DNA from: Psychromonas sp. B3M02
GTDB lineage: Bacteria > Pseudomonadota > Gammaproteobacteria > Enterobacterales > Psychromonadaceae
Direction of reading: 5' to 3'
Assembly: GCF_003318165.1 (NCBI RefSeq)
Contig: NZ_QOCB01000010.1
Location: 49,293-113,292, forward strand
Length of the DNA stretch: 64,000 nucleotides
Within the stretch, counting starts at the first letter, position 1, and the number at the start of each line of letters is the position of its first letter. Below are positions 18,606 to 27,786 of this stretch, one piece after another. The position numbers were made by a program, and so were the translations under genes. The notes under the pieces were generated by a model. It was given only the letters and a program-made list of their open reading frames with translations. It was not told the origin of the DNA and did no database searches.

Positions 18606-20273
18606 ATGAACAGTCTATCAAAATATATATCATGTTATCTATTAACATTTCCAGCAATAAGCTTTGCTTTTGAATATCCTCTTGGTATACCTGAAGCTTG
18701 GATATCGCCTGATGTATCAGCCCCCACTCCCCCTTCAGATTGGACATCTGAAATAACTGATATGTACTATATTGATGCTTCAGATGCGAGCTGCTCAACT
18801 AAAGTCACTTATGGTTCTGAAAGTGAGCCTAGGTGTCGATTCCCTTCTTCAATGGCGGCTGGTTCGTATGTTGAGATACATGGTGGGCCATATGAATACA
18901 CTAGTACAATTTATCTTAAATCGGAAGGAACTGAGTCTGAGCCTGTTTGGGTAGTTGGTGCAGAAGGCAACTCAATAAAAATGTCTCTGGTATTATATGG
19001 AACTTACCTATATGTAGACAATTTAAATATCAGTGGGGATAAAGGGATTTCTGCTCGACCTTATCGTGACCTGCAAACGGACCATATAATGGTACGTAAC
19101 ACTATTATTACGGGCACAGGCTCATTAGCAAATGGCACAACAGGCATTGCTGCAAAAGGTAGCAGTGGTTTACAGTTTGAAGGTTTTATTGCCTATAACA
19201 ATACCATCTCATATATGGGTGATTCGGAATCTGAAACAGAAAATGATCGACATGCTTTACAAACTGGAAGCTATATTAATAATGTATGGCACTTATATAA
19301 TACCACTCACCATAATGGTGGAGATGGAGTTCAATACTCTCATGGGGGTGTAGATGCTCATCATTTTTATTATGGGGGTAACACAAGCTATAGCGAAAGA
19401 GAGAACTGTGTAGACATAAAACAAGCTGATGATGTAATCATTAGTAGTAATACTTGTTATGATATTGAAACATCTTCATCTTCCCCAGGTGAGTGTATGG
19501 TCGTTCATTATGACCCTAGTAGGATTTGGTTCATTAACAATGATATATCTGAATGTATAACGGGTATAAAATCAACTGGTGCTTTTGATGTTCATATTAC
19601 GGGTAATAATATCCATGGCATGAAAGAAAGTGCTAGCGAAACACATAGTGATATATCTAGTTATCAAACTGGTGTAGGCATTACAGCTTACAATACCGGT
19701 AATATTTACATTAGTAACAATACTATTACAGATGCAGTTAGAGGCATCGCCTATGAAGCAGTTTCTGGATATGAAGCTGATATAAAGAGTAATATCATAG
19801 CAAATCTACACGATGGCGCTTATACAGGAAATAGCCAATATGCGATAATGCTAAAAGGAGATGATACCACTGTCGATAACTCTGATATTGAAAACAACCT
19901 TTTCTATAACCCCATGAGACTTCATATTGATGGGAAAACATACACTGATTTAACTTCATTAGTTTCTGCAGGAAAATGTAATGATAACGGGGGTAGTTGC
20001 CTTGATACTGATCCGAGCTTTTTAGATGATAAAAGTTATAGCTTATCTTCAAGTTCAGCAGCTATAGATAGAGGCAGTAAAGCTAGTTCTTATGCAATAT
20101 ACGAAAACCTTTATGGAGAATCAATCACTTCAGACATACTAGGCTATGTAAGAACAGATGCAACTATTTGGGATATTGGAGCTTATGAGAGCTCTACAGG
20201 AGGGCAATCAGATTCATCTTTATATAATTTACCTGATGCCCCTGAAATCTTAAGCATCGATATAACAAATTAG
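18606..20273 (+). CDS. Secreted right-handed parallel beta-helix protein
   Basis: Predicted exported protein of 555 residues. A Sec signal peptide (MNSLSKYISCYLLTFPAISFAFE) is visible, and GGAG precedes the ATG. From about residue 60 on there are recurrent beta-helix turns of the type NNTITDAVRGI, GNNIHGM and INNDISEC, as in pectate-lyase-like folds. Such proteins are often polysaccharide lyases, epimerases or surface binding proteins. No catalytic triad can be assigned. The C-terminus has neither a PEP-CTERM helix nor an LPXTG-type signal. The gene is opposite in orientation to its neighbours, splitting the glycosyltransferase run, which suggests separate regulation or acquisition. Confidence 0.8.
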   Translation: MNSLSKYISCYLLTFPAISFAFEYPLGIPEAWISPDVSAPTPPSDWTSEITDMYYIDASDASCSTKVTYGSESEPRCRFPSSMAAGSYVEIHGGPYEYTSTIYLKSEGTESEPVWVVGAEGNSIKMSLVLYGTYLYVDNLNISGDKGISARPYRDLQTDHIMVRNTIITGTGSLANGTTGIAAKGSSGLQFEGFIAYNNTISYMGDSESETENDRHALQTGSYINNVWHLYNTTHHNGGDGVQYSHGGVDAHHFYYGGNTSYSERENCVDIKQADDVIISSNTCYDIETSSSSPGECMVVHYDPSRIWFINNDISECITGIKSTGAFDVHITGNNIHGMKESASETHSDISSYQTGVGITAYNTGNIYISNNTITDAVRGIAYEAVSGYEADIKSNIIANLHDGAYTGNSQYAIMLKGDDTTVDNSDIENNLFYNPMRLHIDGKTYTDLTSLVSAGKCNDNGGSCLDTDPSFLDDKSYSLSSSSAAIDRGSKASSYAIYENLYGESITSDILGYVRTDATIWDIGAYESSTGGQSDSSLYNLPDAPEILSIDITN

Positions 20274-20292
20274 TTGATTAGAAAAATACAAA

Positions 20293-20327
20293 GCAGGTTA
20301 AAGAACTATAAATCTTGTTTAACCTGC
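20293..20327. terminator. Hairpin downstream of the beta-helix gene
   Basis: A perfect 10-bp inverted repeat (GCAGGTTAAA at 20293-20302, TTTAACCTGC at 20318-20327) with a 15-base loop lies between two convergent genes. It lacks a strong T tract on either strand, so its role as terminator is likely but not certain. Confidence 0.6.
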
Positions 20328-20384
20328 ACTTAAGTTCGATCTCATCATCTCAACCAGTGGAACCTATAGTAAGCACTTCAAGTT

Positions 20385-21803
20385 TTATTCATCCAAAAGT
20401 AAACTCTTTTTACCCTCTCTTTTTTTATTCCGTTCAACATAAACCCTTAATAGCAAAGCAATTCCTACCCACATACCAACAGCTCCTTCTCTAGGGTAGA
20501 ACGTTTGACTCCCTATAGAAGCAATTAAAAATGCCCCTATTAATGCAAAGGAAGCACCTCCTGTAACTACATACAAAGGGTTTGATTTATCACGGAATAA
20601 ACTCCAAGAGTATTTCAAGAACAGTAAATATAATAAAAATACTGGGAAAGCCGCTATAAAGCCATTATCTTGAATCCATTGTAAATACGAGTTATGAGGA
20701 TGAGGAAAGCTATCAGATTCTCCATATAACTGCCTCATTTTCAGCGTAAGCCCTATGTTTACCATAGCATCTCTACCATAACCAAAGTATGGGGCCTCAA
20801 TAATGGAATCCCATACTAATGGCCAAGCTAAATTACGGCCAGAAGTAACTTCATACAGATTAACTCCATCTTCTTCGAAATTCGTTTCTTGAGTTTGCAT
20901 ATTTTCATCAGGAGTGAAGCCAAAACTCAAACGCTCAACTGAAGATGGTGCAAAAGCAACCACTGCTACGTATATCAAAGGGACTAAAATAATATACTTA
21001 CGCCATTTAAAGAGACAATAAACAAAACCTAAAAGAGCCCAAGTCCCATAACCTGTTCTACCTCCAGTCATTGCCATCGCAAGGAATATCATAAAACAAC
21101 TAGGTAAAACAAACAGCCAGTAATGCTTCCTGCTCACTAATTCTTTTAAACAAAAGACTAACCAAAAAGCACCACTCATCATCATCGAGATATTAACTCT
21201 ATGAAAGCCAACACTATCCGAAATAATCTTTAGTGCTTTATGTTGTAGCGCATCCCCACCTAAAGTCAATGAACCTAACTTCATTGCTTTAACGACTTGA
21301 AAGGCTAAGAAAATAAACATCAAAGCCAAAGAACCCAATGCAAAATTATATTGTTTTCGATTACGACAACCATCAAAAATAATCATGCTCGGCATTACCC
21401 ACTTAAAACAATTAATCAAGTATTCGTTGATACTAGAGACCACTCCGGGTGGAGAGGCATTAATAACATCATACCATTCAAGGACACCACTGCGATCTGA
21501 TAGGTATCGGATAACACTAAGTACAATAAAAAATGCATATACAAATAATAAAAAATTAATTTTACGAGGCATTTCCCAAAGTAGCTTTTGCTTTCTTCTA
21601 TTAGAAAGCCAAGACAAAACGACATTTAGAAATAAAAAGTTCCAGTGATTTAATCCAGGTACTCCTCCAATAGCTTTCGGCATATCAGGGTGCTGAAAAA
21701 TAGACATAAGTAGCACCAACCAACAGGCCCCACGAAACCAGTCCTTCCAAGCATAGACGCTTAAATAGGCAATGAGTAAGGTGAGTAATGTAATTCGAAT
21801 CAT
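20385..21803 (-). CDS. O-antigen ligase/polymerase-family membrane protein (exosortase A-associated type)
   Basis: Polytopic inner-membrane protein of the Wzy/WaaL superfamily, 472 residues with roughly ten or more membrane helices. A large periplasmic loop at about residues 285-330 includes SGRNLAWPLVWDSI and GYGRDAM, followed by the FPHPHNSYLQWIQDNG motif with conserved His, as in Wzy_C proteins. The N-terminus resembles the putative O-glycosylation ligase described for exosortase A loci. In this operon it is the only candidate for repeat-unit polymerase. Polymerase versus ligase cannot be decided from sequence. Confidence 0.85.
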   Translation of the reverse strand: MIRITLLTLLIAYLSVYAWKDWFRGACWLVLLMSIFQHPDMPKAIGGVPGLNHWNFLFLNVVLSWLSNRRKQKLLWEMPRKINFLLFVYAFFIVLSVIRYLSDRSGVLEWYDVINASPPGVVSSINEYLINCFKWVMPSMIIFDGCRNRKQYNFALGSLALMFIFLAFQVVKAMKLGSLTLGGDALQHKALKIISDSVGFHRVNISMMMSGAFWLVFCLKELVSRKHYWLFVLPSCFMIFLAMAMTGGRTGYGTWALLGFVYCLFKWRKYIILVPLIYVAVVAFAPSSVERLSFGFTPDENMQTQETNFEEDGVNLYEVTSGRNLAWPLVWDSIIEAPYFGYGRDAMVNIGLTLKMRQLYGESDSFPHPHNSYLQWIQDNGFIAAFPVFLLYLLFLKYSWSLFRDKSNPLYVVTGGASFALIGAFLIASIGSQTFYPREGAVGMWVGIALLLRVYVERNKKREGKKSLLLDE

Positions 21804-21821
21804 AGTGAGTAACTTTATTTC

Positions 21822-23054
21822 TTATTTAAACAAAACAGCATATATTTTCTGCCAATGTTGCTCCACTTGAGAGACGGTGAATTTTTCACTACTGAGTAAA
21901 GCAGCCTTAGAAAATTCAGCTAAACAGTCCTCCGAATCAAATATCTCTTTATATTTCATAGCAAAGCTTTCGCTAGTCAGAGGATCAACAAGGTAGCCAT
22001 TCCTTCCCTCTTCAATTAAATCCCCCAAATCACCTACATTTGAATTAATAGCAGGAAGTCCACACATCATCGCTTGTATAAGAGCTTGAGATAACCCCTC
22101 TGAATCAGAAGTTAATACAAAACAACGGGATTGTTGCAACCAATATTCAACATTATTTTGCCATCCAGCAAAATCCACATCATCAGCAATACCTAAATCG
22201 GCTGCCATTTTTTGCAATTTATCTTTATCCGGCCCATCTCCAACTATAACTGCATTTAATTCAGGGAATTCCTTTTTGGCAAGCTGTATCGATTCCAAAA
22301 ATCGGTCCACTCTTTTTACTTCAGACAAACGGCCTATTAGAATTAAATCGTATTGCTTTTTTACTTCAGGCTTAGGATAAAATACAGAATTATCAAAACC
22401 GCCGGGTACAATTTCAAAATTTGTCGAGACACCTTTATTTTTAAAATAACGAATCGCTGATGTTCCCATGGATACAACAAGATCCATCTCGTTTACTGAC
22501 TTAACTAATATTTTTTCTATAAAGTCATCTGATTGTCCAATTTTGTTAAAAATTCTATTTTCTGTGTTAACTCCCCCTCCAATGACCTCTCTAGGTCCAC
22601 CACCACAAATATAGACTGATTTAGCGCCAATCAGTTTTGCTAAAACAACCACAAATAAACCATTTAATAAAAGATGGAAACCCACTAATACGTCAGGTCG
22701 CTTAGTGATAGCGATCCATGTAAAGTATAATAATCGCGCACCTACTTTTCCAAATAATGAACTTAACCATTTGGGTGCATATAGACCAGAAACCTTATCT
22801 ATATTGGGTACTGAAGTAGATGCTACCATGCTTAAATGCTTACACGCCTCAGCATTAGCCATAGGACGTAAATGCGTGATTAACCAATGGTCAGAATAAA
22901 AAGTGCCCGTTGCTAATATAGTGAGTTGCTTAGTTTTTTTAGATTTATAAGGTATTAATTTGAATAGCTTTAATAACACATAATGCAAAATAAGTATTAG
23001 CCTTAACACCCATCGATAAACGTGTTGAAAAACATTAACTTTCTTATCAACCAT
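21822..23054 (-). CDS. GT4-family glycosyltransferase
   Basis: Fourth GT-B glycosyltransferase, 410 residues. An N-terminal hydrophobic stretch (VLRLILILHYVLLKLFKLI) may tether it to the membrane. The donor half shows YDLILIGRLSEVKRVDRFLES and the EX7E-type site SDSEGLSQALIQAMMCGLPAINSN, in which the second Glu position is replaced by Gln (ALIQAM). It starts 2 bp after the stop of the 408-residue gene and is 18 bp from the polymerase gene, so it belongs to the same operon. Confidence 0.9.
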   Translation of the reverse strand: MVDKKVNVFQHVYRWVLRLILILHYVLLKLFKLIPYKSKKTKQLTILATGTFYSDHWLITHLRPMANAEACKHLSMVASTSVPNIDKVSGLYAPKWLSSLFGKVGARLLYFTWIAITKRPDVLVGFHLLLNGLFVVVLAKLIGAKSVYICGGGPREVIGGGVNTENRIFNKIGQSDDFIEKILVKSVNEMDLVVSMGTSAIRYFKNKGVSTNFEIVPGGFDNSVFYPKPEVKKQYDLILIGRLSEVKRVDRFLESIQLAKKEFPELNAVIVGDGPDKDKLQKMAADLGIADDVDFAGWQNNVEYWLQQSRCFVLTSDSEGLSQALIQAMMCGLPAINSNVGDLGDLIEEGRNGYLVDPLTSESFAMKYKEIFDSEDCLAEFSKAALLSSEKFTVSQVEQHWQKIYAVLFK

Positions 23055-23056
23055 TT

Positions 23057-24283
23057 TTAATTGTCCATTTTAGGAAACACTAGTCGTTCCCACTCAATTG
23101 AAATACTGGCTTGCTCCATAGCATTCTTATTATTAATCACTATTCGGTTGTGTTCTACCCCATTAATATAGAGTCGAGTTAGTTCAGGGTCATCAACATA
23201 CCAAGTCAGCCCATTAAGATCTTCCCAGCTATAATCTGTATTAAGATAGATGTGGGTTTCCTCGCCTATGTATTTAACAGAGAAATCTAACTCTTCAACT
23301 GTTCGGTTATAGCCTAATAAACGGCGGGTAGTAGTCGTTAATATTTTTTTACCATTTTGATAGTCTGCTAACAACTCAAAGGCTTTTCTTGTTTCCTTTG
23401 TAAAAGGTTCCTCAATAGAGTGTACTTTGCCCAGGTGACTATAGAGGACGCTGCAACCTTCTTTTTCTACTAATGTATCTAACATTTTTTTTGTTAACAC
23501 ATGATGTATACCACGTGCTTGATCGAAGCAAGAAACGCCACCCCATGCAGGATTACAACGCATAAACTCATTAACTTTAGTGCCATCTATCAATGTTGTT
23601 TTACGTAGAACTTTATTCGCTTTATGCATCGCATATTTTTGATTTCCAAGCCGAGCAAGCCAACCTTTAACAAACTCTAACGTAATAGTTTTTAACGATG
23701 CTTTAATATACTGTTTATTAAATATACTTTGATAACTGCGTTTTGTATTTTGTGCAACGCAACTGGTCACCCTGCCTTTCCAAATGAAGGGCAAACCACC
23801 AGATTGTACTGTCAAGTCACAGTGGTAAGCTGTAGCGCCTTGTTCAGCGCCATGACCTTGCATAATATCGTTATCTAAATTGGTTGGCGCTTGTGCGTGG
23901 TCGACCCACACTTCAATTTTTCGCTTTCCTGATTGAATGATATTCCAATACTTTTCAATTGATGATCTGTCATCAACAAAATCACCAAATGAATGTAAAC
24001 AGTCAATATGACCAGACTCAATCAAACGATGAATTTTATCTCTTCCATCGTCATCTGTATTGGTATAAGAAAAATTATGGCTAGGCATATCAAAATAGAC
24101 AGTATTTCCAACCTCTAAACCAACCCCTTTTCCTAAAGACGTTTGTTCAGTTGTATTTAGGTACTTTGCCGTTTCAAAATAAATGTCTTTGTTAGGCGTT
24201 TCATCTAGATCACTACAAATCGCAAGCATTGCTTGGTAAGGATATGGGTACTTTCTTAGGCTAACCGTATTTTTTTTCTTCAT
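23057..24283 (-). CDS. Protein of unknown function, possible NodB-like fold
   Basis: A 408-residue soluble-looking protein that I do not recognise. Features that recall a divergent polysaccharide deacetylase (NodB) fold are an acidic motif near the start (MLAICSDLDETP), a His-containing segment (SGHIDCLHSFGDF), WVDHAQAPTNLDN, and a late YSHLGK. No canonical TFDDG is present. The C-terminal ~70 residues are beta-rich (HIYLNTDYSWEDLNGLTWYVDD). The start codon overlaps the flippase stop as ATGA, so its translation is coupled to repeat-unit export. A role in polysaccharide modification is inferred from position only. Confidence 0.6.
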   Translation of the reverse strand: MKKKNTVSLRKYPYPYQAMLAICSDLDETPNKDIYFETAKYLNTTEQTSLGKGVGLEVGNTVYFDMPSHNFSYTNTDDDGRDKIHRLIESGHIDCLHSFGDFVDDRSSIEKYWNIIQSGKRKIEVWVDHAQAPTNLDNDIMQGHGAEQGATAYHCDLTVQSGGLPFIWKGRVTSCVAQNTKRSYQSIFNKQYIKASLKTITLEFVKGWLARLGNQKYAMHKANKVLRKTTLIDGTKVNEFMRCNPAWGGVSCFDQARGIHHVLTKKMLDTLVEKEGCSVLYSHLGKVHSIEEPFTKETRKAFELLADYQNGKKILTTTTRRLLGYNRTVEELDFSVKYIGEETHIYLNTDYSWEDLNGLTWYVDDPELTRLYINGVEHNRIVINNKNAMEQASISIEWERLVFPKMDN

Positions 24284-25833
24284 GGTGATTGCAACTTAAA
24301 TCGAGATAAACATTTCTTTCGTAGCTGTATTGGTACTAAGTAATAGAAGTAAATCGTTAAGGTAACAATACCTGCACAACCAAAAAACAACCACGCATTT
24401 AACCACTCACCTTGATTATATTCATTGCGCGATAAAGAAAGCAGGGTATAAAAAGGAATAATATAAAGAAATGGCTTAAGTAAACTATTGAAAATATAGG
24501 TTTTTAAAGAAAGCTTAAGCTCGTTACATGCATAAATAGGTACAATAATGCCATAAACAATATTCATTGGAATAACAAATAATAGAGCAGCCGTGGTTAG
24601 TTCCCATTGCTCAAGGCCCGTAAATAAAAGTCCTATCCCAAATAATACAAAAATCGTAACAAAAGCAAAAAGTGAGATACGGCCATGTTGATTCATGCCC
24701 ATTAATATTCGAATAGAGGTATCTTGCCCCATTGGAAGTAGCTGCCCAATTGCTAAGATCATCACTAATGGCCATAGTGCATATTCAGCTCCCATCCAAT
24801 AATGTAAAACAACATCGCCATAGATAAACAACAAGCCTAGAGTAGGTAGAGCAAAAGCAAAACTTAGTTTAGTAGTATTAATAAATAGTGCTTGAATTGC
24901 TTGCGCATCTCCAGCCCCCTGCATAGATCCTGTTGTAGGAGTTAGCATCAGAGTAAACTTCGTCATGAATGTTTTAATTTGCTTAGTTAACGCCATAGGA
25001 CGAGCAAATATAGCAAGTGCAGCAGGACCAATAGAACTCACCAACATCACACTAATCGTTTGTAACAAAATGATAGGAGGGATATTAGATAACATGCTTT
25101 TAATGCCGAATTTCAACAACATTTTAGTTGTTTTCCAGTTTGCCATCTTTAAATTAAACTTAAACTCTTTACAAACTTTGTTAACAAATACAAATCTAAG
25201 AGATTGGAAAATGACTGTTGATATTAGATAACCAATGGCCATCCCTGCAACACTTAATTCAGTAAGGTAAAGCGCTAAAACCATTAAAATAATTGATAGC
25301 ACACTATCACCGGCATGTAAGGCATTATGTATATCCCAACGATGATACCCAGTTAATAATCCACTTGCCGAACCAGAAGCCATTTGAAAAGCAACCCCAG
25401 CCCCTAAAAAAAGAATGACTAACTGAGCCGTATGCGTATTCTCAGCAAGGGTTTCGCCAAAATAAGGCGGCAGTAATAGGTAAAATAAAACGGTAGCCAA
25501 CATCGCCACAGCAGCAAAGATTAACTGTACAAATAAAGCTGAATTGGCAACATAATTAAGTAAAGTTAATTCACCTGCACCTCTATGTTTTGCAACATAA
25601 CGATTAAAACAAGCCCCCATTCCCAAACCAACTAAACTTAAATAACTAACAAAAGACCAACCAAAGTCCCATATACCCAAAGCCGCTTGCCCTACCTTAT
25701 CATCCACCAAACGTGGCATAATAAAACCAGAAAAGATCAATACAAGCTGACTAGCCCAACTCACCATTAAGTTCCATGCAAAACGATCCTGCCCAGTTAA
25801 ATCAGCTTTTTGTGGTTCCACTTTATCTGTCAT
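24280..25833 (-). CDS. Polysaccharide flippase (Wzx-like, MATE/PST superfamily)
   Basis: Inner-membrane transporter expected to flip lipid-linked repeat units to the periplasm. The 517 residues contain about 12-14 hydrophobic helices, beginning after a polar N-terminus with FAWNLMVSWASQLVLIFSGFIMPRLV, the usual opening of oligosaccharide flippases. It overlaps the next gene by 4 bp (ATGA) and follows the sulfotransferase by 5 bp. The family is clear. Substrate specificity depends on the repeat unit and is unknown. Confidence 0.88.
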   Translation of the reverse strand: MTDKVEPQKADLTGQDRFAWNLMVSWASQLVLIFSGFIMPRLVDDKVGQAALGIWDFGWSFVSYLSLVGLGMGACFNRYVAKHRGAGELTLLNYVANSALFVQLIFAAVAMLATVLFYLLLPPYFGETLAENTHTAQLVILFLGAGVAFQMASGSASGLLTGYHRWDIHNALHAGDSVLSIILMVLALYLTELSVAGMAIGYLISTVIFQSLRFVFVNKVCKEFKFNLKMANWKTTKMLLKFGIKSMLSNIPPIILLQTISVMLVSSIGPAALAIFARPMALTKQIKTFMTKFTLMLTPTTGSMQGAGDAQAIQALFINTTKLSFAFALPTLGLLFIYGDVVLHYWMGAEYALWPLVMILAIGQLLPMGQDTSIRILMGMNQHGRISLFAFVTIFVLFGIGLLFTGLEQWELTTAALLFVIPMNIVYGIIVPIYACNELKLSLKTYIFNSLLKPFLYIIPFYTLLSLSRNEYNQGEWLNAWLFFGCAGIVTLTIYFYYLVPIQLRKKCLSRFKLQSP

Positions 25834-25838
25834 TCGAT

Positions 25839-26822
25839 TTATTCCAAATAACCAAGACGGCTATGGTAATCACCAGTGACTTGATAATAGGTTTGCAATT
25901 CCTCTTCACTCAATAAAGTTTTCCAACGATCATCTAACTGAATCACTTCAGAATCATCTAAGCGCATGCCATTCCCTACTACGTGATGTTCAACCGTTTT
26001 AAAATCTAAGCGTTTTTTAGCAGGGTCTACGCCAATAAAATTAAATAAGGTATCCAAGGTTTGCTCTGTGTTATTACATATATCCTCGTAATGCACTTGT
26101 ATCCAGTTCTTTTTAGGCATGGTTGCTAACACCGCTTCAGTCTCTTGATTACACCGTACCCATTCATATGCACCAACCTCAATCCCTCTACCTTGCTCTT
26201 GTGTTTTTCCTGCCCCCCCTCCACGTAGTGTTGGATTTTTTGCATCGGCAAATTCTGACGGGTTTTTATAAGCTAAAGAAACACCTCTGCCATCGCGTAC
26301 AACCCAAATCACTTTAACGTCTAAGTCAGGGTTCTTTAATAAATACTTCAATCGAATACCAATTTTTGAAGAATCAACGACGATATCAACACCTGCTTGT
26401 TCGGCGATTGAACGAGCATAATCAGCATTACGTTTTTGTAATAAAGGTAGATTTTTACGCCAAACTGGAGAGCAGCAAAGTAAAGTATCACGGACAAATT
26501 CCATCAAAGGAGAGCGTACCAAAGGTTTTAATAAACGCAATACATAGGGTGTTGCATCGGTTTTAATATCTGTTCCTGCCTCAGAAATACAAAAATCATG
26601 GCCTTTATCAGCCATTTTTTGAGTGACACCTTGCCAAAATCCACATTCGCTTACTAGCGTTTTACAAGAGCATAAATAACTCTCTTTTTCGCCTAAATTA
26701 ACCGCTTTTAATTCACCTACACTACATAAATCAGGATGTGCACCTAACAGCATTGCTGTCATTGTAGAGCCTGAATGACTGGCCGCAGCCAGATAAATCA
26801 ATTGTTGTTTTTTATTCGTCAT
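25839..26822 (-). CDS. PAPS-dependent sulfotransferase
   Basis: Predicted carbohydrate sulfotransferase using 3-phosphoadenosine 5-phosphosulfate. The 327 residues show the 5-prime phosphosulfate loop near the N-terminus (SHSGSTMTAMLLGAHPDL) and the 3-prime phosphate-binding segment at about residues 165-195 (VVDSSKIGIRLKYLL and VVRDGRGVSLAY). Its position between the WecG-type transferase (9-bp gap) and the flippase (5-bp gap) argues that the sulfated acceptor is the exopolysaccharide repeat unit. No PAPS-forming genes are nearby. Confidence 0.87.
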   Translation of the reverse strand: MTNKKQQLIYLAAASHSGSTMTAMLLGAHPDLCSVGELKAVNLGEKESYLCSCKTLVSECGFWQGVTQKMADKGHDFCISEAGTDIKTDATPYVLRLLKPLVRSPLMEFVRDTLLCCSPVWRKNLPLLQKRNADYARSIAEQAGVDIVVDSSKIGIRLKYLLKNPDLDVKVIWVVRDGRGVSLAYKNPSEFADAKNPTLRGGGAGKTQEQGRGIEVGAYEWVRCNQETEAVLATMPKKNWIQVHYEDICNNTEQTLDTLFNFIGVDPAKKRLDFKTVEHHVVGNGMRLDDSEVIQLDDRWKTLLSEEELQTYYQVTGDYHSRLGYLE

Positions 26823-26831
26823 CTATTATCT

Positions 26832-27629
26832 TCATGATTTAGCTGGCTTAATAAGCTCTTTAAGTAGCATTAAAATAAACAGAGTGTTGGTCACTAAATA
26901 ACGTTTCCATAAACGCCCTGGCTCTTGTAACACACGATACAACCACTCCATCCCCATTTTCTGCCATATCAATGGAGCGCGTTTGACTTTACCTGCAAAC
27001 ACATCAAATGAACCACCCACGCCATGTACAACAGGGACTTTCATCACCTCTCCCCACTTGGCCATAAATTGCTCTTTTTTAGGAGAGGTAATCGCGACAA
27101 AAAGCACATCTGCTTTAGCTTCGGCAATTTTTTCAGCAACTTGTTGCTGCTGTTCATCAGAAAAGTAACCATTTTGTCGTCCAGCGATCACAACACCTGG
27201 ATAATGCTGATTAATTTGTCGCTCAATCTCTTCAGAAACCTCTTCAGTTGCACCAAGGCAAAATACACGATAACCAGCAGTATTACCTCTTTCTAAAATA
27301 CCATGCATCAGATCGATACCTGCGACCCGCTCAGGCAGCTTTTTATTAAGGATTTTACTGGCAAGTACCACGGCACTTCCATCAGCTAAGATTAAATTGG
27401 ACGAGAGTACATCTTCGCCTAGTGCCGGATTTCGTTTCATATTCACAACCTTAGCGGCATTCAACATACCGACGTGTAAAGATTGTTTAGAAGTGATACA
27501 TTCATGAACAACATCTAATGCCTGAGACATTCCCATGGGATGTATATTAATACCAAACATAGTTATGGTAGGTTGTTGTACTTGATAGCGTGTGAAAGGG
27601 TCTTTTGAAGGGGACTTGTCTGCGTTCAC
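26832..27629 (-). CDS. WecG/TagA/CpsF-family glycosyltransferase (GT26)
   Basis: Cytoplasmic transferase, 265 residues, of the family that adds N-acetylmannosamine-type sugars to lipid-linked GlcNAc. Diagnostic blocks are LNAAKVVNMKRNP near residue 57, LADGSAVVLASK, FCLGATEEV, and VGGSFDVFAGKVKRAPLIWQ followed by GMEWLYRVLQEPGRLWKRY. It heads the leftward operon that continues into sulfotransferase, flippase, the 408-residue protein, GT4 and polymerase. In the absence of a membrane sugar-phosphate transferase here, it may act second, after a WecA-like enzyme encoded elsewhere. Confidence 0.9.
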   Translation of the reverse strand: MNADKSPSKDPFTRYQVQQPTITMFGINIHPMGMSQALDVVHECITSKQSLHVGMLNAAKVVNMKRNPALGEDVLSSNLILADGSAVVLASKILNKKLPERVAGIDLMHGILERGNTAGYRVFCLGATEEVSEEIERQINQHYPGVVIAGRQNGYFSDEQQQQVAEKIAEAKADVLFVAITSPKKEQFMAKWGEVMKVPVVHGVGGSFDVFAGKVKRAPLIWQKMGMEWLYRVLQEPGRLWKRYLVTNTLFILMLLKELIKPAKS

Positions 27630-27786
27630 TTAGCCTCTCCTTAGCGTATATGATGGCTTAGCCAATTAACATAACAGTAGTTTTTTGTGTTGTAAATCTT
27701 CCTATATTTTTAATGTATTATTTTTCACATAAAACATTAAAAAGCTAGCCTTAATAGGTATTTACTGCACTTTCAAGGACATGAAA

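Noticed and set aside
20160..20273. PEP-CTERM sorting signal on the beta-helix protein
   Set aside because: The C-terminus (NLPDAPEILSIDITN) has a PE dipeptide but no following hydrophobic helix or basic end, and no continuation is seen in other frames.
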